A DNA stretch of 64,000 nt from positions 1-64,000 of the forward strand of contig JACPWC010000065.1 of the NCBI GenBank assembly GCA_016197225.1, written 5' to 3'. A program made the translations under genes and the position numbers. The first letter of the stretch is position 1; every line of letters begins with the position of its first letter. Below, piece after piece: positions 1 to 8,408 of this stretch. Under the pieces are notes generated by a model. The model made no database searches. It was given only the letters and a program-made list of their open reading frames with translations, and was not told the origin of the DNA. Origin of the DNA: Chloroflexota bacterium (lineage in GTDB: Bacteria; Chloroflexota; Anaerolineae; Anaerolineales; VGOW01).

Positions 1-135
1 AAGGACGTGTTTCGCAATACCGCGAAAGGATTCTCCGATTTGGTGATGCAAGTCGCTTGCGCTTTGCACAACCTTCGTACTGACTTTCGCTATCTGCGAT
101 CCTTCTCCTATCAACTTAAAAATTATTTCCAATAA
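1..135 (+). CDS. C-terminal fragment of an IS5-type DDE transposase (5' part outside window)
   Basis: Frame 1 is open from the first base to a TAA at 133-135 and gives about 44 residues. The stretch GFSDLVMQVACALHNLRTDFR resembles the end of DDE transposases of the IS5/DDE_Tnp_4 type, where a (D/E)LVM-x3-C-x-LHN-x-R motif closes the protein. The start and catalytic core lie upstream of the window, so completeness cannot be judged. No convincing terminal inverted repeat was found in the 146 bp between this stop and msrA. Family assignment is by motif memory only. Confidence 0.55.
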   Translation, partial: KDVFRNTAKGFSDLVMQVACALHNLRTDFRYLRSFSYQLKNYFQ

Positions 136-281
136 TGTCTATTGCTGAAAATGGTCACATAGAGAAATTCCAAAGACGATATTCGCTGGTTAGGTAGAGT
201 CTTCAATGATCCAACTTAGAGCTACCTGTGGCCGTCTTCAACCAAGTTGGACACAGTTTGAATACATAGACTTTAACCAAG

Positions 282-743
282 ATGAACTCTGCTATCAACA
301 AACTTGCCACTTTCGCCGCCGGGTGCTTCTGGGGCGCAGAAGAGTCGTATCGCACGCTCAAGGGCGTATTTTCGACTCGCGTCGGTTACATGGGCGGGCG
401 CATTAACAATCCGACCGACCACGACCTGCATCACGGCGGCTTCGCCGAAGTGGTGGAAGTGACCTACGACCCGGCCCAGATTTCATACGAGCAACTGCTC
501 GACGTGTTCTGGCACAGCCACAACCCAACTATCTCGAACCCCGGCGGCCTCGAACGCTCGGCCATCTTCTTTCACGATGCCGAACAGAAAGCGGCGATTG
601 AAAAAAGCAAGGGAATAGTGCAGGCCAATTTCCAAAAGGCCATCGCCACCGAGATCGAACCGGCCACCCAATTTCATCTGGCCGACGAGCATCATCAACA
701 GTATTTATACAAGCATGGACTGGCAACCTGTGAAGTAAAGTGA
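282..743 (+). CDS. msrA: peptide-methionine (S)-S-oxide reductase MsrA
   Basis: This cytoplasmic repair enzyme reduces the S epimer of methionine sulfoxide in proteins and free methionine. The 153-residue product carries the GCFWG active-site motif near residue 14, whose Cys is the nucleophile, followed by the family-typical ESYRTLKGV, GGxxxNPT and EVVEVTYDP segments. The length suits a short MsrA without C-terminal recycling cysteines; one Cys lies near the end (LATCEVK) and could resolve. The ATG at 282 is the obvious start. The gene stands alone, followed at once by a hairpin repeat and then the HMG-CoA synthase gene. An MsrQ-like gene lies 6 kb away on the other strand; no MsrB is present. 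Confidence 0.95.
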   Translation: MNSAINKLATFAAGCFWGAEESYRTLKGVFSTRVGYMGGRINNPTDHDLHHGGFAEVVEVTYDPAQISYEQLLDVFWHSHNPTISNPGGLERSAIFFHDAEQKAAIEKSKGIVQANFQKAIATEIEPATQFHLADEHHQQYLYKHGLATCEVK

Positions 744-805
744 ACAGTAAACAGTAATCAGTGAACAGTAACCACCGTTCACTGTTCACTAATTACTGTT
801 CACTC
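739..805. repeat. imperfect inverted repeat of GTGAACAGT units
   Basis: Two arms of about 30 bp built from AGTGAACAGTAA-like units face each other between msrA and the HMG-CoA synthase gene and could form a long hairpin. It overlaps the msrA stop codon. It lacks a T tract, so it is better read as one of the dispersed palindromic repeats of this genome than as a standard terminator. Confidence 0.75.
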
Positions 806-818
806 GTTGCTTATCAGT

Positions 819-1904
819 ATGACTCAACCCAACGAACACCACCACAATCACCAACCCCTCCGCCCCGATCGGCCCGTCGGCATCGTCGGCTACGGCGCTT
901 ACGTTCCCCGCTACCGCTTGCCCGCCAGCGAAGTCTCGCGAGTGTGGACGGAAGGCACCAGCGGCCTGCCTATCAAAGAGAAAGCCGTCCCCGGCCTCGA
1001 CGAGGACGTGGTGACGATGAGCATCGAAGCCGCCCGCAACGCGCTGGCCCGCGCTGGCATTGATCCGCAAGACATTCGCGCCGTCTGGGTCGGCTCCGAG
1101 TCGCACCCTTACGCCGTCAAGCCAACCTCAACGGTGGTTGCCGAAGCTATCGGCGCTGTTCCAAACACGCAAGCCGCCGACTGGCAGTTTGCCTGCAAAG
1201 CCGGAACCGAAGCCATGCAGGCCGCGATGGGCTTCGTCGGCTCTGGCATGGCCAAGTACGCGCTCTCGATTGGCATGGACACGGCACAGGGGCGGCCTGG
1301 CGATGCACTCGAATACACGGCTGGCGCGGGCGGCGCGGCCTACCTCATCGGCCCGGCTGACGAGGCCCTGGCCGTCATCGAAGGCTCGTACTCCTTTGTC
1401 ACCGACACGCCCGACTTCTGGCGGCGGCAATACGAGAAGTATCCCGAACACGGCCAACGCTTCACCGGCGAACCGGCCTACTTCAAGCACGTCACAACTG
1501 CCGGTCAAACGTTGATGGAGATGATGGGCACAACACCCAAAGACTACAAGTACGTCGTGCCCCACCAGCCCAACGTCAAGTTCCCGCAACGAGCGGCCAA
1601 GATGATGGGCTTCGCCGACGAACAAGTGAAGACCGGCCTGCTGGTCGGCGTGATTGGCAACACCTACGCCGGGGCGGCCCTCATCGGCCTCACCGCCGTG
1701 CTGGACGAAGCCCAACCGGGCGACAACATCCTCGTCGTCTCCTTCGGCTCCGGCGCCGGCTCCGACGCCTTCCACATTCGCGTCACCGACCGCATTGCTG
1801 GCAAGCCGTCGCTGGCCCCCACCACCCAACAATACATCGCCCGCCGCGCGCAGATTGATTATGCAACGTATGCGCGCTATCGCGGGAAACTTACGATGAA
1901 ATAG
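819..1904 (+). CDS. hydroxymethylglutaryl-CoA synthase, archaeal type
   Basis: It condenses acetyl-CoA with acetoacetyl-CoA to HMG-CoA for the mevalonate route to isoprenoids. The 361-residue thiolase-fold protein has the [15 protein letters not shown] start, a nucleophilic Cys near residue 126 (FACKAGTEA) and the catalytic His near residue 249 (VVPHQPN). An upstream in-frame TTG at 807 exists, but the ATG at 819 fits the family N-terminus. It is followed by the thiolase gene and, after one further gene, a DUF35 protein. This trio is the arrangement known from archaea, where the three proteins form one complex that channels acetoacetyl-CoA. The enzyme itself looks intact. Confidence 0.93.
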   Translation: MTQPNEHHHNHQPLRPDRPVGIVGYGAYVPRYRLPASEVSRVWTEGTSGLPIKEKAVPGLDEDVVTMSIEAARNALARAGIDPQDIRAVWVGSESHPYAVKPTSTVVAEAIGAVPNTQAADWQFACKAGTEAMQAAMGFVGSGMAKYALSIGMDTAQGRPGDALEYTAGAGGAAYLIGPADEALAVIEGSYSFVTDTPDFWRRQYEKYPEHGQRFTGEPAYFKHVTTAGQTLMEMMGTTPKDYKYVVPHQPNVKFPQRAAKMMGFADEQVKTGLLVGVIGNTYAGAALIGLTAVLDEAQPGDNILVVSFGSGAGSDAFHIRVTDRIAGKPSLAPTTQQYIARRAQIDYATYARYRGKLTMK

Positions 1905-1949
1905 AGATTAGAGGATTGGAGATTATCCAATCTTCAATCCTCTAATCTC
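1904..1949. repeat. inverted repeat (GAGATTAGAGGATTG arms)
   Basis: Arms starting GAGATTAGAGGATTG and ending with its complement CAATCCTCTAATCTC surround a short imperfect centre, immediately after the HMG-CoA synthase stop. Similar AATCTCCAATCTCTAATCTC text occurs at 50437-50520 and inside the gene at 33805-33830, so this is a dispersed repeat family. Confidence 0.75.
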
Positions 1950-1969
1950 CAATTTCTAACATCCAAACC

Positions 1970-3196
1970 ATGAGAGATGTCTTTATCCTCGGCCTCGGCC
2001 AGACCGAAGTCGGCGAACACTGGGAAACCTCACTGCGGCATCTGGCGCTGGTCGCCGTGGAAGCCGCCTTGAAAGATGGCGGTGTAATGGCAAATCATGA
2101 TTTGCCCCTACGGCCCGACGCGTTGTTTGTAGGCAACATGCTTGCCGGTCAACTGTCGGGGCAGGAACACCTCGGCGCGTTGATTGCGGATTTTTGCGGA
2201 CTGCGCGGGATCGAAGCCGCCACCGTGGAAGCCGCCGGGGCAAGTGGCGGCCTGGCCTTTCGTCAGGCCTACCTTGCCGTTGCCAGCGGCCTGATGGACT
2301 CGGCCCTGGCTGTCGGCGTGGAAAAGATCACCGACAAAGTGGGGAGTGGAGTCAACGCGGCGGCCTCATCGGCAACAGACGGCGACTGGGAAGCGGCGCA
2401 GGGCGTCACGCCCAACGCCTCCGCCGCCCTGCTCATGCGCCGTTACATGCACGAGCAAAACATCACCGTGCCGCACTTCGCCGGGTTCTCGATCAACGCT
2501 CACGCCAACGCCAAATCGAATCCGTATGCCATGTATCGCAACACTCTCACGGCTGAGGCGTTTGCCAAAGCGCCGATGGTGGCCGACCCGGTGAACATGT
2601 TCGACACCGCGCCCGACGCCGACGGAGCCGCCGCCGTCTTGTTGGCCTCCGCCGATTTCGCAGGGGCGATTCATGAATCGCCCTTAAGAAGGGCGATACG
2701 TGTATCGCCCCTACACCCGTTGGTGCGCATCGCCGGTTCCGCCGTTGCCACCGACGCCCTGGCCATTCACGACCGGCTCGACCCGTTGCTCTTCCGCGCC
2801 GCGCAACTTTCGGCGGGCAAGGCGCTGGCTCAGGCTGGAATTAATGTTGACGAGGTGAATGTGTTTGAACTGCACGACGCCTTCACCGTCTTCACCGCCC
2901 TCTCGCTGGAAGCGATCGGCGTGGCCGGGCGCGGGCTAGGTTGGAAGCTGGCCGCCAACGGCGGCATCTCTCTCAAAGGCCGCTCTCCGATTTCGACCTT
3001 TGGCGGACTCAAAGCCCGGGGCAACCCCGGCGGCGCAACCGGCCTCTATCAAATTGTGGAAGTGGCGATGCAACTTCGCCATGAGGCGGGCGCAAATCAA
3101 ATTGACAACGCAACCTGGGGGCTGGCCCAGTGTTTGGGCAGCGCCGGGGCCACCGCCGTCACGCACATTCTGCAAAAGGTAGAGCGTGAGTCATGA
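1970..3196 (+). CDS. thiolase-family protein of the HMG-CoA pathway, nucleophile Cys missing
   Basis: It belongs to the SCP-x/archaeal acetyl-CoA acetyltransferase group of thiolases, which supply acetoacetyl-CoA to HMG-CoA synthase. The 408 residues show the expected HDAF motif (VFELHDAFTVF), the C-terminal GGLKARGNPGGATG loop and QCLGSAG. Two usual catalytic positions differ: the nucleophilic Cys is Gly90 (EAAGASGG instead of EACASGG), and the GHP histidine is Asn (GNPGG). Two segments, around residues 38-48 and 232-249, are encoded by palindromic repeats inserted in frame. The stop overlaps the next start (ATGA), so translation is probably coupled. It may be a structural or altered partner rather than a normal thiolase. 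Confidence 0.85.
   Translation: MRDVFILGLGQTEVGEHWETSLRHLALVAVEAALKDGGVMANHDLPLRPDALFVGNMLAGQLSGQEHLGALIADFCGLRGIEAATVEAAGASGGLAFRQAYLAVASGLMDSALAVGVEKITDKVGSGVNAAASSATDGDWEAAQGVTPNASAALLMRRYMHEQNITVPHFAGFSINAHANAKSNPYAMYRNTLTAEAFAKAPMVADPVNMFDTAPDADGAAAVLLASADFAGAIHESPLRRAIRVSPLHPLVRIAGSAVATDALAIHDRLDPLLFRAAQLSAGKALAQAGINVDEVNVFELHDAFTVFTALSLEAIGVAGRGLGWKLAANGGISLKGRSPISTFGGLKARGNPGGATGLYQIVEVAMQLRHEAGANQIDNATWGLAQCLGSAGATAVTHILQKVERES
2084..2111. repeat. palindromic repeat inside the thiolase gene
   Basis: A perfect 18-bp palindrome, GGCAAATCATGATTTGCC (2089-2106), is flanked by GTA and CCCTAC. It matches the same plan as the elements at 2662, 25362 and 59371 (TAGGG-arm-arm-CCCTA). It is translated as part of the thiolase (VMANHDLPL). 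Confidence 0.8.
2662..2714. repeat. double palindromic repeat inserted in frame in the thiolase gene
   Basis: Two adjacent palindromes, GGGCGATTCATGAATCGCCC and GGGCGATACGTGTATCGCCC, are separated by TTAAGAA and end in CTAC. The element is about 53 bp and is read through in the thiolase as AIHESPLRRAIRVSPL, which has no counterpart in the family. It is the clearest case in the window of a repeat colonising a coding region. Confidence 0.85.
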
Positions 3197-4389
3197 TGAA
3201 ACGCCCCATCGTTTGGATCCTCATCGCCGCGTTTGGCATCGTGGGCGCGGTCGTGGCCGCCCTGCTCCTGGCCCAACCGCAACCCACCGAGTTGACGGGT
3301 GACCCGTGGGATTACAACCTGTCTCCCGCCGATCTGCCTGAGGGCTGGAGTCTGAAAAGTTCGCGTATCCAAACTGCGTTCGAGTTGGACTTTCTGGCTT
3401 CGTCGCCGGATTCTATTCCCTCTCAAACCGGTTTGCGAAGCACCCATTACGCCGATTTTGAGTCGCTGTTGGCGACTGATGTTTTCTACGTCTCGTCGCA
3501 AATTCTTCTTTACGACACAACCCAAAACGCCCACGCCGCACTCACGGCTGAAGCGCTCGGAGAAGAATGGGAGCCGGTGGCGACAGGCAAAACGGTCGGC
3601 GACGAAACAATGATCTGGCATCTCAAATCCATTCCTGAAGCGCCCAACCAGGCCAGCTACCGGATTGATTTTCGCTACCTCAACGGTGTCGGCTCCATCG
3701 GGCTGACGGGCCTGACCGACTCGGTGAAGGACAGTTCGGCGGCGCTGGACTATGCGGCCAAAATATTCGCCAGGATGCAGAAGGCGGCGCGGCCCGAAGC
3801 CCTCAAAACGTTGAGCTATGCCTCACAGCCCGATCTGCGAAAACTATTGTTGACTCAGGCTGAACTTTCGGAACTCGATGCCCGGCTGGGCGAGCGTTGG
3901 GTTTTCGACGACCGCGACCCGCCAGCCTGGACTCCCAACGCCTCTTTCACCGACCCGGACGGCCTCGCCCGGTTTGGCCGGATCATGGGCTACCAGACTT
4001 TCATGATCAAACTGCTCAACCCGGATGAGGTCAAGCCGGATTTATCGGCGGGCTTTTTCCAGCAGGTGACAGCCTACAAAGAAGCCGACAAGGCCCAGCA
4101 GATTTTGGAAAACATGGCGGGGCTGGGCGACGGCCCCTGGCCGACTCAGCCGCAAATCGGCGATTCGGCCCGGGCCTGGTCGAGCGTCTACAAATCCGAG
4201 GGGAATCAATCACAGATCGTCGCCGTCACCGAAATCAATTTCCGGGCCGGGACTTACATCGGCTCGGTGCGGTTACAAACTGCGCCGATTCTGGCGGCGC
4301 AAATCAAGGATGCCCAGGAAGCCAATCAACAGCTTGCCCAACAGTTAGCGGCGGCCCTGGCCGCAAAGCTGGGCCAGGCGCAACCCTAA
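3193..4389 (+). CDS. membrane-anchored protein of unknown function
   Basis: I do not recognise a family. The 398-residue product has a single N-terminal hydrophobic segment (about residues 5-27, IVWILIAAFGIVGAVVAALL), then a soluble extracytoplasmic part. A hydrophilic, Gln/Ala-rich helix closes the protein (EANQQLAQQLAAALAAK). There is no lipobox Cys. The ATG overlaps the thiolase stop, so it is in the HMG-CoA synthase operon by position, but nothing in the sequence links it to isoprenoid synthesis. The body has two stretches of similar character (about residues 50-190 and 210-350), perhaps a duplicated domain; an alignment would be needed to say. Confidence 0.8.
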   Translation: MMKRPIVWILIAAFGIVGAVVAALLLAQPQPTELTGDPWDYNLSPADLPEGWSLKSSRIQTAFELDFLASSPDSIPSQTGLRSTHYADFESLLATDVFYVSSQILLYDTTQNAHAALTAEALGEEWEPVATGKTVGDETMIWHLKSIPEAPNQASYRIDFRYLNGVGSIGLTGLTDSVKDSSAALDYAAKIFARMQKAARPEALKTLSYASQPDLRKLLLTQAELSELDARLGERWVFDDRDPPAWTPNASFTDPDGLARFGRIMGYQTFMIKLLNPDEVKPDLSAGFFQQVTAYKEADKAQQILENMAGLGDGPWPTQPQIGDSARAWSSVYKSEGNQSQIVAVTEINFRAGTYIGSVRLQTAPILAAQIKDAQEANQQLAQQLAAALAAKLGQAQP

Positions 4390-4469
4390 AGTCTTTGACA
4401 CTATCCTGATAGTTCCTGACAGCGCCGAAGGTATATTTTTACACTAACAAATCAAGGAGACTAATTTCT

Positions 4470-4868
4470 ATGGAAATCTCACGCAATTGGCGATTACAAA
4501 AACAACGGTATGGGCTGGTGGGCGAAGTGTGCGACCACTGCGGCAACAAAATCTTTCCGCCCCGCGACGTTTGCCCGCACTGCGCCGAAGAAGCCAGGAC
4601 CCTTTACCAGTTTTCGGGCAAGGGTGAAATCTACTCGTTTACCACCGTCTACGATGCGCCGCAGGGCTACGAAGAACAAGCGCCTTACACCGTGGCCCTT
4701 GTCAAGCTTGAAGAAGGCCCGCTCGTCACCGCCCAGCTCACCGATGTGGACAACGGCAAGGTGAACATCGGCCAGAAGGTCGAGATGGTGACGCGCAAAC
4801 TGAAGGAGGACGGCGAACGCGGCGTGCTGGTTTACGGCTACAAGTTCAGGCCGGAAATGGCGGCCTAA
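4470..4868 (+). CDS. DUF35 Zn-ribbon/OB-fold protein, acyl-CoA bridging subunit
   Basis: The 132-residue protein has an N-terminal rubredoxin-like zinc ribbon with two CxxC pairs (VCDHCGNK and VCPHC, about residues 19-35). An OB-fold follows (GEIYSFTTVYDAP, PYTVALVKLEEGP). In archaea the homologous protein holds HMG-CoA synthase and acetoacetyl-CoA thiolase together and binds CoA, and the same role is inferred here from its place behind those genes. AAGGAGA lies 9 bp before the ATG. The gene ends at a strong hairpin terminator. A decayed fragment of a second DUF35 gene lies at 6417-6499. Confidence 0.92.
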   Translation: MEISRNWRLQKQRYGLVGEVCDHCGNKIFPPRDVCPHCAEEARTLYQFSGKGEIYSFTTVYDAPQGYEEQAPYTVALVKLEEGPLVTAQLTDVDNGKVNIGQKVEMVTRKLKEDGERGVLVYGYKFRPEMAA

Positions 4869-4885
4869 AAACCTTTCCTCAAAAA

Positions 4886-4925
4886 AGCCCGCCGGGTTTC
4901 CGCGAAGCGACCCGGCGGGCTTTCT
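4886..4925. terminator. bidirectional intrinsic terminator
   Basis: A perfect 12-bp stem (AGCCCGCCGGGT / ACCCGGCGGGCT) with a 12-nt loop is preceded by six A and followed by TTTCT. It therefore works as a terminator in both directions. It lies between the convergent DUF35 gene and the decarboxylase gene. Confidence 0.9.
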
Positions 4926-4933
4926 GATCCGCC

Positions 4934-6349
4934 TCAAATGTGTTCAGCCTCGCGCCGCATCAACGCCCACAGCGATTCGACGTGCGCGCGTTCAGTGGCG
5001 AGCGCGCCGATAGAGACGCGCACCATCCAGCGCCCGTCGAGGAGCGCGGGCGTGAGGTAAGCGCCGCCGGAGCGGTTCACCCGCTCGGCCCAGTTGCGCG
5101 TGTGATGATCGAGGGCCTCACCCTCCAGGCCGGGCGGCTCGTGGCGCGCGCAGATCGTTTGCAGTGGAACAGGGGCCAACACACGCCAGCCCGGCGTGGA
5201 TTGCACTTGTGAGGCAAGCCACTGCGCGTTGGCAAGGTCGCGGCGCAGGCGGGCCTGCAACCCCTCCACACCCTGCTCGCGAATCAGGCACCACAATTTC
5301 AAGGCGCGAAAACGCCGCCCCAGCGGGATGCCCCAATCGCGCAAGTTCTTCACCCGATTATCCACCGCGCTTTGCAAATAACTTGGGTTGGTGCTCATCA
5401 CCCGCACCAAATGCTCCGGGTCGCGCACGTAATAGAGTGAACAGTCGAACGCCGCGCCGAGCCACTTGTGCGCGTTGAGCACCAGCGAATCCGCGCCCTC
5501 AACGCCTTGCCACATCCAGCGGCACTCCGGCAGGATCATGGCCGAACCGGCCATCGCCGCGTCCACGTGCAACCACAAGCCGTGCCGATTGGCTACTCGT
5601 GCAATCGCCTCGACCGGGTCGAGCGCGGTAGTCGTAGTCGTGCCGGTCGTAGCGGCGACAGCGCACGGCGTGAAGCCGCGTTCGAGATCGGATCGGATCG
5701 CTTCGGCCAGCGCCTCAGGCCGCATCGCGTAGTGTTCGTCGGTGGCGATGGTGCGGATGTTGGCGCGCCCAAATCCAGCCAGCAGTGCGGCTTTATCCAC
5801 CGAACTGTGGCTGTGGCCTGAAACATAGACGACGAGTGGCCGCGATTCGCCTTGCAGGCCGCCGCGCGCCAGCGAATAATTCGAGGCGCGCTCCCGGGCG
5901 CACAACAGCGCAACCAGGGTGCTGGTGGAAGCCGTATCCTGAATAACCCCGCTCCACGACTCGGAGAGACCGACCATCTGCCGCACCCACTCGGTGACTA
6001 CTTCCTCCAGTTCGGTGAGCGCCGGGCTGGATTGCCACGAGAGGCCCAGCACCCCGAGGCCGGTGCTGAGGTAGTCGCCCAGCACCGAGGCCAGTTCGCC
6101 GTTGGCGGGGAAATAGCCGTAGAAGTTCGGATGCTGCCAGTGCGAGAGGCCGGGCAAAATGATTTGATCGAGATCGTGGAAGATGAGATCGAACGCTTCG
6201 GATTGAGCCGGCGGCGCGGGGGGGAGTTGGGCGCGCACCGAGCCGGGTTCAACCAGCGACATCACCGGCAGTTCCGCGGCGCAGGCGCGGTAATCGGCAA
6301 TCCAGTCAATGAGTTGGTGCCCGAGGCGGCGAAATTCTTCAGGGGTCAT
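4934..6349 (-). CDS. PLP-dependent group II amino-acid decarboxylase (aromatic-L-amino-acid type)
   Basis: The 471-residue protein follows the aromatic amino-acid decarboxylase layout. It starts with TPEEFRRLGHQLIDWIADY, then HPNFYGYFPANGELASVLGD, then a GTTTTTALDP loop and HVDAAMAGSA, which carries the Asp that contacts the pyridoxal nitrogen. The PLP lysine is in SLVLNAHKWLG. It would decarboxylate an aromatic or related amino acid (Tyr, Trp, Phe or Dopa are the usual substrates); the exact one cannot be read from the sequence. It stands alone on the minus strand with a shared terminator downstream. Confidence 0.9.
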   Translation of the reverse strand: MTPEEFRRLGHQLIDWIADYRACAAELPVMSLVEPGSVRAQLPPAPPAQSEAFDLIFHDLDQIILPGLSHWQHPNFYGYFPANGELASVLGDYLSTGLGVLGLSWQSSPALTELEEVVTEWVRQMVGLSESWSGVIQDTASTSTLVALLCARERASNYSLARGGLQGESRPLVVYVSGHSHSSVDKAALLAGFGRANIRTIATDEHYAMRPEALAEAIRSDLERGFTPCAVAATTGTTTTTALDPVEAIARVANRHGLWLHVDAAMAGSAMILPECRWMWQGVEGADSLVLNAHKWLGAAFDCSLYYVRDPEHLVRVMSTNPSYLQSAVDNRVKNLRDWGIPLGRRFRALKLWCLIREQGVEGLQARLRRDLANAQWLASQVQSTPGWRVLAPVPLQTICARHEPPGLEGEALDHHTRNWAERVNRSGGAYLTPALLDGRWMVRVSIGALATERAHVESLWALMRREAEHI

Positions 6350-6416
6350 CTGCCATTCTCCGGTTTAGGATAAGCCTTCAACTTGCCTAATATACTGCAA
6401 CTGTTGACTTTTTCCC

Positions 6417-6499
6417 TACGTCTACGACGCGCCGCAGGGCTACGAAGAGCAAGCGCCTTACACCGTCGCCATCGTCAATCTGGAAGAAGGCCCGCTTTC
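6417..6499 (+). pseudogene. decayed fragment of a second DUF35 gene
   Basis: This stretch translates to VYDAPQGYEEQAPYTVAI and then VNLEEGPLS. It matches the middle of the DUF35 protein at 4470-4868 almost residue for residue, while most of the differences at DNA level are silent. No zinc ribbon or C-terminus flanks it. It is therefore a remnant of a diverged paralogue rather than a fresh copy of the neighbour. The rest of the 240-bp gap between the decarboxylase and msrQ shows nothing else. Confidence 0.8.
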
Positions 6500-6588
6500 G
6501 CTTGAGGAGAAAGCATCCCCAGATGCGGATCTTGCAATCATTCATCGCCATCTGGAGATGCCTGCCTCCTCATTGTCAGGAATGAGAG

Positions 6589-7230
6589 TCACGCCTTGCC
6601 CATGAAGAGCCGGCGAAGGGCGCGGCGAACGATCCCCAGCCGCAAAGCCAGCAGGCCGCCGACGACAATAGCGTAGATCAGGGGCAAGGTAATGATGTCG
6701 CGATCCAGCCACAGATAATGCCACACGCTGAGCGGCACGGCCACATAAACCAGCCGGTGCAGCGTGCTCCAGTGTTTGCCCAGCCGTTGTTGCCAGCCGC
6801 GTGTGGAGGTGAGCGCCAACGGGATCAGCAGGGCCAGAGCGATCAAGCCGATCAACATCGCCCGCCGCTCCTCCAAATCGCGCAGGATCAACTCCAGTGT
6901 TAGCCCGGCCTCAAACACGGCGTAATTCCACACGTGCCCCAGCGCATAAAAGAATCCGTACAACCCCAAAGCTCGCCGCACTTGCACCAGCCGGGGCCAG
7001 CCAAGCAAGCGGCTGAGCGGCGTGCAGGCAAACGAGGCCACCAGCAACGCCAGCGACGCCGACCCGGTTCGCAACATCAAGGTGCGGTTGAAGGTGAAGC
7101 TGTCGCCCTGAAGCGCATACTCCAGCACGAGCCAGGCCAGCGTGAACAGCCCGGCAGTGTGCGCGAGAACGCGATGCCAGTGTTGGCGCAACCATGAGTT
7201 TGGATTGGTCGAAGATTCTTTCGCTTGCAT
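6589..7230 (-). CDS. msrQ: MsrQ-like heme-binding membrane subunit
   Basis: This integral membrane cytochrome b-type protein of the ferric-reductase-like fold passes quinone electrons to the periplasmic methionine sulfoxide reductase MsrP. About six hydrophobic helices are visible. They include RVLAHTAGLFTLAWLVLEYAL and LGLYGFFYALGHVWNYAVFEA, which carries a heme-ligand His, and the family signature LGKHWSTLHRLVYVAVPLSVWHYLW with two more histidines. Its ATG shares one base with the DUF3500 stop (TGATG), so the two genes are coupled. The usual partner gene msrP is not in the window; the partner here may be another exported protein. Confidence 0.88.
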   Translation of the reverse strand: MQAKESSTNPNSWLRQHWHRVLAHTAGLFTLAWLVLEYALQGDSFTFNRTLMLRTGSASLALLVASFACTPLSRLLGWPRLVQVRRALGLYGFFYALGHVWNYAVFEAGLTLELILRDLEERRAMLIGLIALALLIPLALTSTRGWQQRLGKHWSTLHRLVYVAVPLSVWHYLWLDRDIITLPLIYAIVVGGLLALRLGIVRRALRRLFMGKA

Positions 7231-8378
7231 CACCCCAGCAAATGCTGGCCGAAGTCTTCAGTAAAATCGCGCCAGACGCTATGAATATGCGTGCCGCCAC
7301 TGCGCGAGTTATCGTGTTCCAACAGGAACGTCGGGCCTTGCAGCCGGTAATAGTAAGGCCGGCGCGGCTCCAGCGAACCGGCCCAGCCAAATTGAATGCT
7401 CTCGAAACCGGCGCTGTTGATCTTCTCCCACTGGGCAGTCGCCAGTGGTTCGGGCAATGTGTTCAGGTAGTTCTGCATGATCTCAAGAACCAGAGCTTGC
7501 CCGTCCGGCGAAAGGTCGCCAACAAGGACGCCCACCGGGTCGAGCGGCGAGACGTACGGTTGGTTTTGGGTGACGTGTCGGGTGAGTGAGTTCGCCTGAA
7601 AAATTGCCGTCGCTTGTTGAGTCCCTTGAAGCGACGTGATCAACTCCCGCGCCGCCCACTCTTCGCGCTCCATCGCCTTCAGTCCGGCGTCGTTCACTGT
7701 GGGCCACGCGCCCAAAAAGAACGGCATGAGCGCCACTTGCTCACCGGCGACTGTGAAGTGAAGCGACAGATGATGGCCTTCGAAGCGCCAGCCCCAGGGT
7801 TCCGTCCCATCAGGCGCGCCGAAGACGCTGACAAAGTACAACGCCGGATCGTTGCCCAGATCGTTCTGGAGCGAGATGATGTCGAGCGATTTTTGCAAGC
7901 CGCCCGCCGACACGCTGGCTTGCAACAGGGCCAGCGCCCGGTCGCGCTGGTCGGTAGCCATGTCTCTCAAAGGCAAGCCGTTGCGCGGAAAGTTGGAGGG
8001 CGTCGTCCAGTGCCAGCGGGTGCGTTCGGAGTCGGCAAAGGAATAGGCGGCGCGAGTGTCCTGGCCCCCGTCGAGCGTTTCGAGAAACTGTGCGGCGGCC
8101 AGCGCCATCTCGCCCGTCAACGCTGAAGTCGAAACGCCGGGCGTGGCGACTGCGGCGGGCGAGGCGCTGGCTGAAGCCACGGTTGAGGCCGGGGTAGCCG
8201 CCACTGTGGCATTGCCGTTGATCAAGCCCGCCGCCGAGGTCGGGGTGAAAGGGACACGCGTGGCCACTTGAATCGGGGCAGGGGTAACCGTCGAAGGTGC
8301 GCAGGCGGCAACCAACCCGCCGAGTCCGCCCAAGGCCATCAACTTCAACGCCTCACGTCGGGTAAGTCTCCTTGTCAT
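7230..8378 (-). CDS. DUF3500 protein with Tat/lipoprotein signal
   Basis: The 382-residue protein starts with a twin-arginine-type leader ending in a lipobox (TRREALKLMALGGLGG, LVAAC), so it should be exported folded and lipidated. A Ser/Ala/Thr-rich linker runs to about residue 85. The rest fits DUF3500: RTRWHWTTPSNFPRNGLPL, GWRFEGHHLSLHFT, and NSRSGGTHIHSVWRDFTEDFG at the end, with several conserved His that could bind metal. The family's reaction is unknown. It is translationally coupled to msrQ and follows other Tat lipoproteins, suggesting a redox-linked envelope function. Confidence 0.85.
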   Translation of the reverse strand: MTRRLTRREALKLMALGGLGGLVAACAPSTVTPAPIQVATRVPFTPTSAAGLINGNATVAATPASTVASASASPAAVATPGVSTSALTGEMALAAAQFLETLDGGQDTRAAYSFADSERTRWHWTTPSNFPRNGLPLRDMATDQRDRALALLQASVSAGGLQKSLDIISLQNDLGNDPALYFVSVFGAPDGTEPWGWRFEGHHLSLHFTVAGEQVALMPFFLGAWPTVNDAGLKAMEREEWAARELITSLQGTQQATAIFQANSLTRHVTQNQPYVSPLDPVGVLVGDLSPDGQALVLEIMQNYLNTLPEPLATAQWEKINSAGFESIQFGWAGSLEPRRPYYYRLQGPTFLLEHDNSRSGGTHIHSVWRDFTEDFGQHLLG

Positions 8379-8408
8379 GTTAGCCTCCTTGTTTGCTCAA
8401 ATTGAGCG

